This document shows positions 16,502-27,195 of a stretch of DNA of 64,000 nucleotides, piece after piece. A model generated the notes under the pieces. It searched no databases, had not been told where the DNA came from, and worked only from the letters and a program-made list of their open reading frames with translations. Position 1 is the stretch's first letter. Each line of letters starts with the position of its first letter. The stretch is taken from assembly GCF_038397745.1 (NCBI RefSeq), contig NZ_CP151636.1, positions 2,356,001-2,420,000 on the forward strand, read 5' to 3'. Origin of the DNA: Microbacterium sp. LWH11-1.2. Lineage in GTDB: Bacteria > Actinomycetota > Actinomycetes > Actinomycetales > Microbacteriaceae. The translations under genes and the position numbers were made by a program.

Positions 16502-19500
16502 TTGCCGGCGAGTGCCTTCATGATGCGCTGCGGCGAGACCGCCTGCGCGGTGCCGAGGCGCTGCGCGAACACGCTGATCCGGTACTCCTCCAGGAGCCAG
16601 CGCACCTCGAACAGAGCGGGCGCGGCATCCGCGGCGAGGGGGGTCGTGCCGCCCGCGTCCTCGAAGGCCTTCGCCATCCGCTCGAACTCCGTCATGCGAG
16701 CGCGGTCCTTGCCCGGCTCGTTCGTCAGGGTCTTCAGGCGGTCGAGCATGCCCTCGAGATAGCGCGGGAAGTGCGCGAGCCGCTCGACGCCGGCCGCCGA
16801 GACGAATCCCGGGTGCAGCAGGCCCGACAACTGCGTGCGGATGTCGTTCAGCGGCCCGAGGAGCGCGAGGGAGTTCTGCGCCTTGATCCCGCGCTCGACC
16901 TCCCTGGCCTTCGTCAGGACGCGGGCGACCAGCGAGACGCAGGCGAACAGGTCGTCGACGAGAGAGGCGGAGACGGCGTCGCGCACGCGGGTGAACTCCG
17001 ACTCGCTGCGCACGATCCCGCTGCCGTCGGTCGCCGCATCGATCACCCGTCGCGCGACCGCCGCCCGGCAGTCCTCGATCAGGGCGGCCGCGGTCTGGTA
17101 CGGCGACGCCGCCAGCGCGAGCTTCTCCTGGCTGGTGAGGTGCTCCTGCACGTAGGACGAGGGAGAGGGGACGCCGAGCAGGACCAGTCGCAGCACCCCG
17201 GCGCGGGTCGCCGCCGCCGCGGCATCCGCCGTCGACTCGACGCGCACCGACACGGTCTTGCCCTGGTCGACGATCGCCGGATAGCCGCGCACCACGCCGC
17301 CCGCCACGCGCGTGTCGAGCACCTCGGGGAGATCTCCGACGGTCCAGGCCGTGAGGCCGGTCTGCTCGATCTTCGGGGCTGGATCGCTCGATACCCTCAG
17401 CGGTCCGGAAGTGCGCGGAGGGGCGGCGATCGATCGGGCGACACTGCTGCGGGCCCGATCGGAGAGCTGCGTCTGCAGGGCGCGCAGGTCGCGGTCCGAT
17501 CCGGCGACCCGGCCCCGTTCGTCGACGGCACGGAAGTTCATCCGCAGGTGTGCGGGGACGCGTTGGTCCTCGAAGTCCTTCGCCGTGACGAGCTGGTTGG
17601 CCAGCGGCTGGATCAGTCGCGCGAGCGCCTCCTTGAGCGTGCGCGGCGGCAGGCCGCCGTGGTTCTCCGGGCCCTGGTCCGCGAGCTCGGCCCCGAACTT
17701 CTCTGCCCAGTCCGCGGCGGGGACGACGTGACGGCGGATCGCCTTGGGCAGGGCGCGCAGGAGGCCGGTGACCAGCTCGGCGCGGAGGCCCGGCACCTGC
17801 CAGTCGAAGCCGCGGTCCTCGATCTGCGCGAGCAGGGGAAGGGGCACGACCACGCTCACGCCGTCGTCGGCGGCTCCGGGCTCGAACCGGTACGCGAGAC
17901 CGAGCACCTGATCGCCCTGGTTCCAGCGCGTCGGGAACTCGCTCTGATCGGCTCGGGCCTCGTCGTCGAGCAGATCGGCCTCGCGCATGACCAGAAGCTT
18001 CGGTGTAGCCTGCAGCGCCTCGCGCCACCAGGCCTCGAAGGAGCGCACGTCGAACACCTCAGGCGGGATCCGCTCGTCGTAGAAGCGGAAGACGGCCTCA
18101 TCGCCGGCGAGGATGTCGCGGCGCCGCTCCCGCTCCTCGAGCTTCTCCAGACGCTTGCGGAGTTCGGCGTTGCTGCGCCAGAACGCACTGACCCGCTTGT
18201 CGATGCGCGTCGGATCCCATTCGCCCTCGACGAGCGCGTGTCGCACGAAGAGCTCGCGCGACGCCGCCCGGTCGATGCGCGCGAACTGCACGCGACGTCG
18301 GGGGATGATCTCGACGCCGAACAGCGTGACCTTCTCGAAGGCGACGGCGGCACCGGCATCCTTCGACCAGTGCGGCTCGGTGACCTGCCGCTTGGCGAGG
18401 TCGCCGGCGAGGGGCTCGGCCCACGCCGGATCGATCGCGGCCACCGTGCGCGCGAACGTGCGCGATGTCTCGACGATCTCCGCCGCCATCACCGCCTGCG
18501 GGCTCTTCTTGCGCAGCCCGGAGCCGGGGAAGATCGAGAAGCGGATGCCGCGGGCGCCGCGGTACTCGGCGATGCGCCGCCCCTTCGGCTCCTTGGCGGG
18601 GGAGTGGGACTTGCCCGCCGGTGCGGTGCGCTCGTCGAGGATGCCGATCTGCGAGAGCAGTCCCGACAGCAGTGCGCGGTGGATCGCGTCCGGATCGGAA
18701 GCGCCCTGCGAGGTCCCTGAGCCCTTCCTCGCGTCCTTGACCAGGGTGCTCAACTGGCGGTGCACGTCGAACCACTCGCGCACGCGCACGTAGTTGAGGT
18801 GCTCGGAGCGGCAGAGGCGGCGGAAAGCGCTCGATCCGAGCTCGCGCTGCTGCTCCCGCAGGTGGTTCCAGAGGTTGAGGAGCGTGAGGAAGTCGCTCGT
18901 CGGGTCGACGAAGCGCGCGTGCAGGCGGTCGGCCTCCTCGCGTCGCTCCTCCGGGCGCTCCCTGACGTCCTGGATCGTCAGACCCGACACGATCGGCAGG
19001 ACGTCGTGCACGACCTGGGTCCCTGAGCCTGTCGAAGGGCGCCCCGCCTCGATCAGCATCCGTGCGAATCGCGGGTCGATCGGCATGCGGGAGATCTCGC
19101 GGCCGACGCGCGTGAGGTGAGGGGAATCGTCGCGCCGCGACGGCTCCACCGCGCCGAGCTCGGTGAGCAGGTCGAAGGCGGCCTTCACGCCCCGCGAGTC
19201 CGGCGGGGTGAGGAACGGGAAGGCGGTGATGTCGCCGAAGCCGAGCGACAGCATCTGCAGGATGACCGAGGCCAGCGAGGTGCGCAGGATCTCGGGTTCG
19301 GTGAACTCCGGACGCTTCTCGAAGTCCTCCTCCGCGTACAGGCGGATGGCGATGCCGTCGCTCGTCCGTCCGGCGCGACCCGAGCGCTGATTCGCCGAGG
19401 CCTGCGAGATCGCCTCGATCGGGAGCTGCTGCACCTTGGAGCGGTTGCTGTAGCGCGAGATGCGGGCCGTGCCGGTGTCGATCACGTACCGGATGCCGGG

Positions 19501-20403
19501 AACCGTGAGGCTCGTCTCGGCGACGTTCGTGGCGAGGATCACCCGGCGGCGCACGCCCGCCACGCGGCTGCGCTCGAAGACCCGGTGCTGTTCGGCCGCC
19601 GACAGGCGTCCGTAGAGGGGGAGGACCTCGGTCGGGGAGCGATCCTTCGCGTAGGCGCCGCGCACGGCGTCCGCGGCGTCCCGGATCTCGGCCTCGCCCG
19701 GCAGGAAGACGAGCACGTCGCCGGGCTCCTCGCGGTCGAGTTCGCGGAGGGCCGCGACGATCGCCGACACCTCGTCCTCTTCCTCGGTCTCGTCGGTCTG
19801 CGCGCGGTAGCGGATCTCGACGGGATACGTGCGGCCGGAGACCTCGATGATCGGCGCGGGGGCGCCGCCCTCCGGGGCGAAGTGCTTCGCGAAGCTCTCC
19901 GGATCGATCGTCGCGGAGGTGATGATCACCTTGAGATCGGGACGCTCGGGCAGGATGCGCACCAGGTATCCGATCAGGAAGTCGACGTTGAGCGAGCGCT
20001 CGTGCGCCTCGTCGATGATGATCGTGTCGTAGCGGGTGAGCAGCCGATCGCGATGGATCTCGTTGAGGAGGATGCCGTCGGTCATCAGCGCGACGCGGGT
20101 CTCGTCGGACACCTTGTCGGTGAAGCGCACCTTGTAGCCGACGAGCGTGCCCAGCTCGACCTGGAGCTCCTCCGCCACGCGCTCGGCGATCGTGCGGGCG
20201 GCCAGACGTCGCGGCTGAGTGTGCGCGATACGGGTGCGGCCGAGCTCGAGCGCGATCTTCGGCAGCTGCGTCGTCTTGCCCGATCCGGTCGCGCCGGCGA
20301 CGATGACGACCTGGTTGTCGCGGATGGCGTCGGCGATCTCCTCCCTGGCCGCGCTGACGGGCAGCTCCGGGGGATAGGAGATGAGGGGGAGGGACGCAGA
20401 CAT
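16492..20403 (-). CDS. hrpA: ATP-dependent RNA helicase HrpA (DEAH-box)
   Basis: 1303-aa DEAH-box helicase of the HrpA type; length matches the family (about 1300 aa). Walker A GATGSGKTT lies at residues 37-45, DEAH at 131-134, SAT at 163-165, and motif VI QRSGRAGRT in the second RecA domain. The HA2 and OB-fold regions and the long DUF3418 C-terminal domain characteristic of HrpA follow. An in-frame repeat insertion (PSTGSGTQ, about residues 454-463) sits in the HA2 region. The ATG at 20403 is preceded by minus-strand TACGAT and GGAGGG, so either leaderless or SD-driven initiation is possible. HrpA rescues stalled ribosomes and handles mRNA in E. coli; the same role is inferred here. Confidence 0.95.
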   Translation of the reverse strand: MSASLPLISYPPELPVSAAREEIADAIRDNQVVIVAGATGSGKTTQLPKIALELGRTRIAHTQPRRLAARTIAERVAEELQVELGTLVGYKVRFTDKVSDETRVALMTDGILLNEIHRDRLLTRYDTIIIDEAHERSLNVDFLIGYLVRILPERPDLKVIITSATIDPESFAKHFAPEGGAPAPIIEVSGRTYPVEIRYRAQTDETEEEDEVSAIVAALRELDREEPGDVLVFLPGEAEIRDAADAVRGAYAKDRSPTEVLPLYGRLSAAEQHRVFERSRVAGVRRRVILATNVAETSLTVPGIRYVIDTGTARISRYSNRSKVQQLPIEAISQASANQRSGRAGRTSDGIAIRLYAEEDFEKRPEFTEPEILRTSLASVILQMLSLGFGDITAFPFLTPPDSRGVKAAFDLLTELGAVEPSRRDDSPHLTRVGREISRMPIDPRFARMLIEAGRPSTGSGTQVVHDVLPIVSGLTIQDVRERPEERREEADRLHARFVDPTSDFLTLLNLWNHLREQQRELGSSAFRRLCRSEHLNYVRVREWFDVHRQLSTLVKDARKGSGTSQGASDPDAIHRALLSGLLSQIGILDERTAPAGKSHSPAKEPKGRRIAEYRGARGIRFSIFPGSGLRKKSPQAVMAAEIVETSRTFARTVAAIDPAWAEPLAGDLAKRQVTEPHWSKDAGAAVAFEKVTLFGVEIIPRRRVQFARIDRAASRELFVRHALVEGEWDPTRIDKRVSAFWRSNAELRKRLEKLEERERRRDILAGDEAVFRFYDERIPPEVFDVRSFEAWWREALQATPKLLVMREADLLDDEARADQSEFPTRWNQGDQVLGLAYRFEPGAADDGVSVVVPLPLLAQIEDRGFDWQVPGLRAELVTGLLRALPKAIRRHVVPAADWAEKFGAELADQGPENHGGLPPRTLKEALARLIQPLANQLVTAKDFEDQRVPAHLRMNFRAVDERGRVAGSDRDLRALQTQLSDRARSSVARSIAAPPRTSGPLRVSSDPAPKIEQTGLTAWTVGDLPEVLDTRVAGGVVRGYPAIVDQGKTVSVRVESTADAAAAATRAGVLRLVLLGVPSPSSYVQEHLTSQEKLALAASPYQTAAALIEDCRAAVARRVIDAATDGSGIVRSESEFTRVRDAVSASLVDDLFACVSLVARVLTKAREVERGIKAQNSLALLGPLNDIRTQLSGLLHPGFVSAAGVERLAHFPRYLEGMLDRLKTLTNEPGKDRARMTEFERMAKAFEDAGGTTPLAADAAPALFEVRWLLEEYRISVFAQRLGTAQAVSPQRIMKALAGNGR
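19015..19041 (-). repeat. In-frame copy of the TTCGACAGGCTCAGGGACCC repeat inside hrpA
   Basis: The plus strand reads CTGGGTCCCTGAGCCTG followed by TCGAAGGG. On the coding strand it inserts RPSTGSGTQ in a surface-like position of the HA2 region. The same unit occurs twice in the MFS gene (45681-45727), and a decayed form lies in tatD. Confidence 0.8.
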
Positions 20404-20411
20404 AGCCCTCC

Positions 20412-20417
20412 ATCGTA
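20412..20417 (-). promoter_or_regulatory. -10 box of hrpA
   Basis: Minus-strand TACGAT ends 8 bases before the ATG at 20403; the spacer GGAGGGCT also resembles a ribosome binding site. Confidence 0.45.
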
Positions 20418-20436
20418 TGACGGATCATGGATGCCA

Positions 20437-20467
20437 TTGCCTTGCAAAGCACTTTGAGATACAAAGT
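20437..20467 (+). promoter_or_regulatory. Leaderless promoter with ACTTTG-N5-CAAAGT operator
   Basis: -35 TTGCCT (20437-20442), a 17-base spacer and -10 TACAAA (20460-20465) put the transcription start at the ATG at 20472. A perfect 6-bp inverted repeat ACTTTG (20451-20456) / CAAAGT (20462-20467) with spacer AGATA covers the -10 box. A bound repressor would block RNA polymerase. The natural candidate is the winged-helix protein encoded by the third gene of this operon (21909), which would make the operon autoregulated. Confidence 0.65.
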
Positions 20468-20471
20468 AAGT

Positions 20472-21242
20472 ATGACGACACGGAGATGGGCGATCGGACT
20501 GCCGGTGCTGCGGGTCGCTCTCGTCGCGGCGGCATCCGTCTCGGTCTGGCTCGTCGCCCGGATCGATGAGGTCGACCTCGCCTTCCCGCCGCCGCCGATG
20601 CTCGCGGTCGTCGCGATGCTCCCCGTCAACGTGGTCTGCCTCCTGCTCGTCGCGCGGCTGCTGCGACGCGAGGGGCGTACCGTCCGGGAGCTCCTCGGCT
20701 ATGAGCCGCGGCGCCTCGGACGCGACCTCCTCTGGGGGCTGCTGTGGCTCGTGGTGATGTATCTGCCGTTCGTCGCCACGATCATGCTCGTCGTCTGGCT
20801 GCAGTACGGCAGCGAGATCTTCGTCCGGATGGAGACGATCTTCTTCGACCCGGCAAGCATCCCGGCTCTCGATCCCGTCACCTGGAGCGTCATCGCGGTC
20901 GTCGGGGTGCTCAGCTTCGCGCCGCTGAACGCCCCGGTCGAGGAACTCGTGTATCGCGGCTACGCCCAGGGCGAGCTCGACAGGCGCTGGCCGACGACCC
21001 TCGCGATCCTCGTGCCCGCGGCGCTCTTCGCCACGCAGCACATCTGGTACGCGCCCACACCCGCAGCAGTGCTCGCGTTCGTCTGCGCCTTCTTCGTGTG
21101 GGGCGCGGGATCCGGGCTCATCTATCGGCGTCAGCGCCGGCTGATGCCCCTGGTCCTCGCGCACGGGCTGGTCAACCTGTTCTTCACCCTTCCCGTGCTC
21201 GTCTTCGTCATGATGGGCCTGCCCGTGAACGGAGCCGTCTGA
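20472..21242 (+). CDS. CPBP family intramembrane glutamic protease
   Basis: 256-aa polytopic membrane protein with the three CPBP/Abi (CAAX protease and bacteriocin-processing) motifs: EELVYRG (Glu157, Glu158, Arg162), FATQH (His190) and HGLVN (His231, Asn235). About seven hydrophobic segments are seen. The ATG at 20472 is chosen because the promoter places the transcript start there; the in-frame ATG at 20427 lies upstream of the -10 box. The stop overlaps the next start by one base (TGATG). It heads a three-gene unit with a membrane protein and a small winged-helix regulator. The substrate is unknown; relatives process prenylated or bacteriocin-like peptides. Confidence 0.88.
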   Translation: MTTRRWAIGLPVLRVALVAAASVSVWLVARIDEVDLAFPPPPMLAVVAMLPVNVVCLLLVARLLRREGRTVRELLGYEPRRLGRDLLWGLLWLVVMYLPFVATIMLVVWLQYGSEIFVRMETIFFDPASIPALDPVTWSVIAVVGVLSFAPLNAPVEELVYRGYAQGELDRRWPTTLAILVPAALFATQHIWYAPTPAAVLAFVCAFFVWGAGSGLIYRRQRRLMPLVLAHGLVNLFFTLPVLVFVMMGLPVNGAV

Positions 21243-21916
21243 TGGTCGAGTCGTCGAACCCTGAGGAAGAGGCGCTCGCGCCGGCGGAGATGCTCGCGCT
21301 GATGCAGGCCCAACAGCGCAGCATGGAGGGTCGGATCGCGGCCTTCGTGCCCGTGCTGCTCACCGCGTGGGGCGTCGCGTGGCTCGTCGGTCTCGGATCG
21401 CTGTGGTCGATCGACGGGATGCGTCCTGGTCTCACCGTGCCGCCGGTCGTGGCCCTCACGATCGCCGTGGCGCTGATCGTCGGCGCGATCGTCCTCTCGG
21501 CGGTGCTGGGCGCTCGTTCGGGACGCGGCATGCGCCGTGACGCGGCGACGGCGTTCCCGGCGATCGTCTACGGCTGCACCTGGAGCGTCGGCACCGTCGC
21601 GATCGTCGTCCTCGGGCTCGGCCTGCTCGCGAACGGCATGGACGCCGCGCTCGCGCGCATCTTCTTCCCCACGGCGCTCGTGCTTTTCGCCGGGCTCATG
21701 TTCGTCGTGGGGGCCGCCGTCTGGCGAGCGGTGCCGATGCTGATCCTCGGCGGGTGGATCGTCGTGGTCGCCGCGGCGGCGCCGTTCTTCGGGTACCCCG
21801 CCGTCCTCCTGGTGCTGGCCGTCGGCGGCGGATTCGGCTTCCTCGTTCTGGCGGTGCTGTCGTTCCGCCACCTCGCCCGACTGCGCCGTCCCCTGGCAGG
21901 AGCACGCCGTGGTTGA
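21242..21916 (+). CDS. Hypothetical membrane protein, six hydrophobic segments
   Basis: 224-aa protein, not recognised as a named family. The first 35 residues are acidic and polar (EEEALAPAEMLALMQAQQ) and probably cytoplasmic. They are followed by about six hydrophobic segments in pairs and a basic C-terminal end (ARLRRPLAGARR). The start ATG shares one base with the CPBP stop, and the gene overlaps the regulator start by 8 bases. It is strictly linked to a membrane protease and a small regulator, so it may be the protease's partner or a stress-sensing membrane protein. This is inference from context only. Confidence 0.75.
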   Translation: MVESSNPEEEALAPAEMLALMQAQQRSMEGRIAAFVPVLLTAWGVAWLVGLGSLWSIDGMRPGLTVPPVVALTIAVALIVGAIVLSAVLGARSGRGMRRDAATAFPAIVYGCTWSVGTVAIVVLGLGLLANGMDAALARIFFPTALVLFAGLMFVVGAAVWRAVPMLILGGWIVVVAAAAPFFGYPAVLLVLAVGGGFGFLVLAVLSFRHLARLRRPLAGARRG

Positions 21917-22199
21917 GCTCGACCCGGTGATCCATGCCGCCGCGCGGCTGCGGATCACCGCGGCGCTCGCGACGCTGGAACCCGCCGACAGCATCGCGTT
22001 CCCGCGCCTGCAGGAGCTGCTCGACATGACGGCGGGCAACCTCTCCACGCATCTGCGCAAGCTGGAGGATGCCGGCTACGTCACGGTCGAGAAGACGCAT
22101 CGGGGACGGACGCCGGTCACCTACCTCGCGCTCACTCCGCGGGGGAGGCGGGCGTTCGAGGCCTACACCGAGGCGCTGCGCGCCGTGCTGGGCGGGTGA
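21909..22199 (+). CDS. Small winged-helix transcriptional regulator
   Basis: 96-aa single-domain winged-helix protein (HTH_34/MarR-like type). It shows helices RLRITAALATL, a recognition region LLDMTAGNLSTHLRKLEDAGY, and a wing KTHRGRTPVTYLALT with the common GR-P-TYLALT pattern. The GTG start overlaps the preceding gene by 8 bases. Such small regulators usually bind palindromes in their own operon promoter. The ACTTTG-N5-CAAAGT site at 20451-20467 is the obvious target. No ligand-binding domain is present. Confidence 0.85.
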   Translation: MVELDPVIHAAARLRITAALATLEPADSIAFPRLQELLDMTAGNLSTHLRKLEDAGYVTVEKTHRGRTPVTYLALTPRGRRAFEAYTEALRAVLGG

Positions 22200-22229
22200 C
22201 CTCCGCACCCCATCCACAGTGCAGGGCCC

Positions 22230-22235
22230 TACGAT
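22230..22235 (+). promoter_or_regulatory. -10 box, leaderless promoter of the DUF418/HGSNAT-like gene
   Basis: TACGAT ends 6 bases before the GTG at 22242. No Shine-Dalgarno site is present. Confidence 0.55.
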
Positions 22236-22241
22236 CGTCGG

Positions 22242-24292
<2,051 letters not shown>

Positions 24293-24308
24293 CCCGCACG
24301 GCTCACAT

Positions 24309-24343
24309 GACGCCCCGTGTCGCTCTCCGCGACACGGGGCGTC
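24309..24343 (+). terminator. Perfect 15-bp stem hairpin terminator
   Basis: Arms 24309-24323 (GACGCCCCGTGTCGC) and 24329-24343 are exact reverse complements around the loop TCTCC, 16 bases after the reductase stop. There is no U tract, as often in actinobacterial terminators. Confidence 0.85.
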
Positions 24344-24351
24344 GTCGTGGG

Positions 24352-24357
24352 TACCGT
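24352..24357 (+). promoter_or_regulatory. -10 box, leaderless promoter of the FMN reductase gene
   Basis: TACCGT ends 7 bases before the ATG at 24365, immediately after the terminator hairpin. Confidence 0.5.
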
Positions 24358-24364
24358 CGAGGTC

Positions 24365-24934
24365 ATGACAGCTCCGTTCCGCGTCGTCGCCGTGTCGGGT
24401 TCCCTGCACGAGCCGAGCAAGACGACCGCCCTCGTCCGCGCGATCACGGCCGCCATCGCAGAGCGCGCCCCCATCGAGTCGCAGCTCATCGAGCTGACGC
24501 AGATCGGGCCGGGCCTCGCCGGGGCTCTCCGCCGCGACCAGCTCCCTGCCGAGGTCGAGGAGCAGCTGCGCGCGATCGAGACCGCCGACCTGCTGATCGT
24601 CGGGAGCCCCGTCTACCGGGCATCGTTCACCGGGCTCTTCAAGCACCTCTTCGACTTCGTGGGGCAGTACGACCTGGTCGGCAAGCCGGTGCTGCTGGCG
24701 GCCACCGGCGGCGGTGAGCGACACGCCCTGATCATCGAGCACCAGCTGCGACCGCTGTTCGGCTTCTTCCAGGCCCTCACGCTCCCGCTCGGCGTCTACG
24801 CGAGCGACACCGACTTCGACGGCTACGAGATCACGTCCGAGATCCTGCAGTCGCGCATCTCGCTCGCGGCCGAGCGCGCGCTGCCCCTCGTGGGCTACGC
24901 GGCCTCCCGACCCGTGGAGCTTCTCGTCTCCTGA
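24365..24934 (+). CDS. NADPH-dependent FMN reductase, MsuE/SsuE-like
   Basis: 189-aa flavodoxin-fold reductase. The phosphate-binding loop is VSGSLHEPSKTTALVR near the N-terminus, and LLIVGSPVYRASFTGLFKHLFDFV is shown here by its core SPVYRASFTG, typical of the MsuE/SsuE group that hands FMNH2 to two-component monooxygenases. The ATG at 24365 follows a TACCGT box by 7 bases; an earlier in-frame ATG at 24317 lies inside the terminator. It is a single-gene unit. It is the only recognisable flavin reductase in the window and could serve the luciferase-like monooxygenases at 6594 and 13245. That link is inference. Confidence 0.88.
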   Translation: MTAPFRVVAVSGSLHEPSKTTALVRAITAAIAERAPIESQLIELTQIGPGLAGALRRDQLPAEVEEQLRAIETADLLIVGSPVYRASFTGLFKHLFDFVGQYDLVGKPVLLAATGGGERHALIIEHQLRPLFGFFQALTLPLGVYASDTDFDGYEITSEILQSRISLAAERALPLVGYAASRPVELLVS

Positions 24935-24953
24935 TCTCGCGGCCGGGGCGGCG

Positions 24954-24959
24954 TAGCGT
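24954..24959 (+). promoter_or_regulatory. -10 box, leaderless promoter of the YyaL-family gene
   Basis: TAGCGT ends 6 bases before the ATG at 24966. No Shine-Dalgarno site is present. Confidence 0.55.
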
Positions 24960-24965
24960 GAGTCC

Positions 24966-26765
24966 ATGACCAACCGGCTCGCCGACACCCTCAGTCCGTA
25001 CCTGCGCGCGCACGCCGACAATCCCGTCGACTGGTACCCCTGGGGCGCGGAGGCCTTCGTCGAGGCCCGGCGCCGCGATGTGCCGCTGCTGATCTCGATC
25101 GGCTACTCGACCTGCCATTGGTGCCACGTGATGGCCAGGGAGTCCTTCTCCGATCCCGCGATCGCCGCCCTCATGAACGACGGCTTCGTGTCGGTGAAGA
25201 TCGACCGTGAGGAGCACCCGGAGGTCGACAGCGCCTACATGGCCGCGGCATCCGCCTTCACCCAGAACCTGGGTTGGCCGCTCACCGTGTTCGCCACACC
25301 GCGCGGGCGGGCGTTCTACGCCGGCACCTACTGGCCGCCGGATGCCCGCCCGCCGATGCCGGCGTTCCGCGACGTGCTCGCGGCCGTTCGGGAGGCGTGG
25401 ACCCTGCGGCGTGCGCAGGCTGAGGAGTCTGCGGATGCGGTGACCGAGGCGCTGGCGCGCGCCGCCGAATCCTCGCCCGCCGATCTGCCCGACGACGCCG
25501 CGATCGCCCGCGCGGCCGAATCCGTCGCCGCCCGCGAGGATCGCCGGCACGGCGGGTTCGGCGGGGAGCCGAAGTTCCCGGTCGCCACGACGCTCCGGTT
25601 CCTGCAGGATCCGCTCGTGCGTCGGCAGGCGCCCGAGGCCGCCGCCGCCGTGGGAAGGGCCCTCGCCGCGATGGCCGGCTCCCCGCTGCGCGACGCCGAC
25701 GGCGGCTTCTTCCGCTATGCCACCCGGCGCGACTGGTCGGTGCCGCATTACGAGCGGATGCTGACCGACAACGCGCAGCTGCTCGATGTCGCGCTCGCCG
25801 CGGGCGATGACGAGGTGGTCCGGGGCATCGCGGCCTTCCTGCTCGGAGTGCTCCGCCGCAAGGGCGGCGGCTTCGGTGCGGCGCAGGACTCGGAGTCCTG
25901 GATCGACGGCGTGCGCAGCGAGGGCGGGTACTACCTGCGTGCGGTTCCCGAGCGCGCGGCGCTGTCGCCTCCCGCCGTCGACGGCAAGGTCATCACGGGC
26001 TGGAACGGTCTCGCGATCGGAGCACTCGCCCGCGCCGGCGCGCGTCTCGGCGAGCCGTCGTGGATCGGCGCGTCCGAGGCCGCCGCCGCTCACGTCCTCC
26101 GGGTCAACCGCGGCGCCGGAGGCGCTCTCGTGCGCGCCTCGCTCGACGGGGGAGCCTCGGGCGCGGTCGCGACGGCTGCCGATCTCGGGCTCCTCGCCGA
26201 GGGGCTGTTCGCCCTCGCCTCAGCGACCGGGGAGGCGTCCTGGGCGGTTACGGCGCGCGGCATCCTCGACGACGCGCTGGAGGGCGTGGGGCGAGATCCG
26301 CTGCTGACGGACAACGGCATCGCGACGGCGCCGGATCACACGGACGGCGATCTCCCCTCCGACGCTGCGGCGGTCGCGGCCGCGGCACTGACCGCCTGGC
26401 GACTGGGCGCGGGGGATCGGTACCGCGACGCGGCCGCTCGGACCGTGCGGGACCTCGCGGTCCGGGCGCTCGAGCAGCCGTTCGCGCACGGCAGCCTCCT
26501 GCGGGTGGCGGCGGGGCTCGCCGCACCCCCTCGTCAGATCGTGGTCGTGACGAACGAGCCCGGCGGCGCGCTGGCCCGGTCCGCGCAGCGGGCCGATGCC
26601 GACGTGATCGCCGTGGTCGCCCCCGCCCAGGCGGCGGCGTTCGCGGATGCCGGGTTCGAGCTCTTCGAGGGCAAGGCGGCGACGGTGGAGCGCGCCTACG
26701 ACTGCCGCGCGTTCGTGTGCCGGTTGCCGGTGTCGGATCCGGCCGCGATCTCGTCGGGTCGCTGA
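24966..26765 (+). CDS. Thioredoxin-domain protein of the YyaL/SSP411 (DUF255) family
   Basis: 599-aa two-domain protein. An N-terminal thioredoxin-like domain (about residues 1-165) has the active-site-like motif CHWC (Cys50-Cys53), followed by [16 protein letters not shown] and GWPLTVF. A C-terminal alpha/alpha-barrel, similar to N-acylglucosamine 2-epimerase and glycosidase folds, follows ([34 protein letters not shown]). Length is somewhat below the usual 650-700 aa, with a shortened C-terminus. The family is found in all domains of life and its biochemical function is not settled. Transcription appears monocistronic from the leaderless promoter. Confidence 0.88.
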   Translation: MTNRLADTLSPYLRAHADNPVDWYPWGAEAFVEARRRDVPLLISIGYSTCHWCHVMARESFSDPAIAALMNDGFVSVKIDREEHPEVDSAYMAAASAFTQNLGWPLTVFATPRGRAFYAGTYWPPDARPPMPAFRDVLAAVREAWTLRRAQAEESADAVTEALARAAESSPADLPDDAAIARAAESVAAREDRRHGGFGGEPKFPVATTLRFLQDPLVRRQAPEAAAAVGRALAAMAGSPLRDADGGFFRYATRRDWSVPHYERMLTDNAQLLDVALAAGDDEVVRGIAAFLLGVLRRKGGGFGAAQDSESWIDGVRSEGGYYLRAVPERAALSPPAVDGKVITGWNGLAIGALARAGARLGEPSWIGASEAAAAHVLRVNRGAGGALVRASLDGGASGAVATAADLGLLAEGLFALASATGEASWAVTARGILDDALEGVGRDPLLTDNGIATAPDHTDGDLPSDAAAVAAAALTAWRLGAGDRYRDAAARTVRDLAVRALEQPFAHGSLLRVAAGLAAPPRQIVVVTNEPGGALARSAQRADADVIAVVAPAQAAAFADAGFELFEGKAATVERAYDCRAFVCRLPVSDPAAISSGR

Positions 26766-26768
26766 GCG

Positions 26769-26987
26769 TCAGCGGGCGTTGCGCGGGTGCTGTCTCGCGG
26801 TGCGCTCGTTGCCCCGGCGGTAGTTCCCGGTCAGGCGAGCCATCAGCAGCTGGGCATCACCGTGCTCGACGTCCACGAGGAACTCCTCGGCGCGGGCGCC
26901 GCGCAGGACCGCAGCCGTCGTCCCGTGGTGGCGGATGACGACCTCGTCGCCGCGCACGGCGAACTCGAAACCGGAAGGGCTGCCCAT
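26769..26987 (-). CDS. Small hypothetical protein (72 aa)
   Basis: 72-aa protein of unknown function. It begins GSPSGFEFAVRGDEVVIRHH, then an AAVLRG-AEEFL-DVEHG region and a very basic C-terminus (TGNYRRGNERTARQHPRNAR). It resembles small actinobacterial proteins with a beta-rich core and basic tail that could bind nucleic acid. The ATG at 26987 has a minus-strand TACGCT box 6 bases upstream; an ATG further upstream would lie beyond that box. It converges with the YyaL gene, three bases between stops. I do not recognise a family. Confidence 0.7.
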   Translation of the reverse strand: MGSPSGFEFAVRGDEVVIRHHGTTAAVLRGARAEEFLVDVEHGDAQLLMARLTGNYRRGNERTARQHPRNAR

Positions 26988-26993
26988 GCCGCG

Positions 26994-26999
26994 AGCGTA
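26994..26999 (-). promoter_or_regulatory. -10 box, leaderless promoter of the 72-aa protein gene
   Basis: Minus-strand TACGCT ends 6 bases before the ATG at 26987. Confidence 0.55.
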
Positions 27000-27089
27000 G
27001 CGGGTGCTCTGCAGCGGTTGTGCAATCTGCATAGGCTCTCGCGGGAGTTCGGGGAATGATTGCGCGTCATGCCCAGCATCCGGTGCACC

Positions 27090-27119
27090 GATTGCTCAGC
27101 CGATCGGATCCGGTCTAGG
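27090..27119 (+). promoter_or_regulatory. Candidate promoter of the aminotransferase operon
   Basis: TTGCTC, an 18-base spacer and TAGGGT lie about 75 bases before the ATG at 27196. This leaves a leader without a recognised riboswitch. The remaining 26988-27195 interval shows no gene. Confidence 0.35.
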
Positions 27120-27195
27120 GTTGCGCGACGGCGGGAAGGACCACTCGGTCCGCCGCCGGAACGCCGCATCCCCGATCAGCAAGGACGCTCTGACG

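Noticed and set aside
15556-18720. 1054-codon open frame on the plus strand opposite hrpA
   Set aside because: It is antisense to a clear HrpA protein. Its product is Arg/Gly/Asp-rich low-complexity sequence without motifs, a usual by-product of high GC content.
20427-20471. Upstream in-frame ATG for the CPBP protease
   Set aside because: It lies upstream of the -35/-10 boxes and operator, so it would not be on the predicted transcript.
26988-27195. Search for a tRNA, riboswitch or small gene in the interval before the aminotransferase
   Set aside because: No cloverleaf, conserved leader structure or supported frame; only a weak promoter candidate was found.
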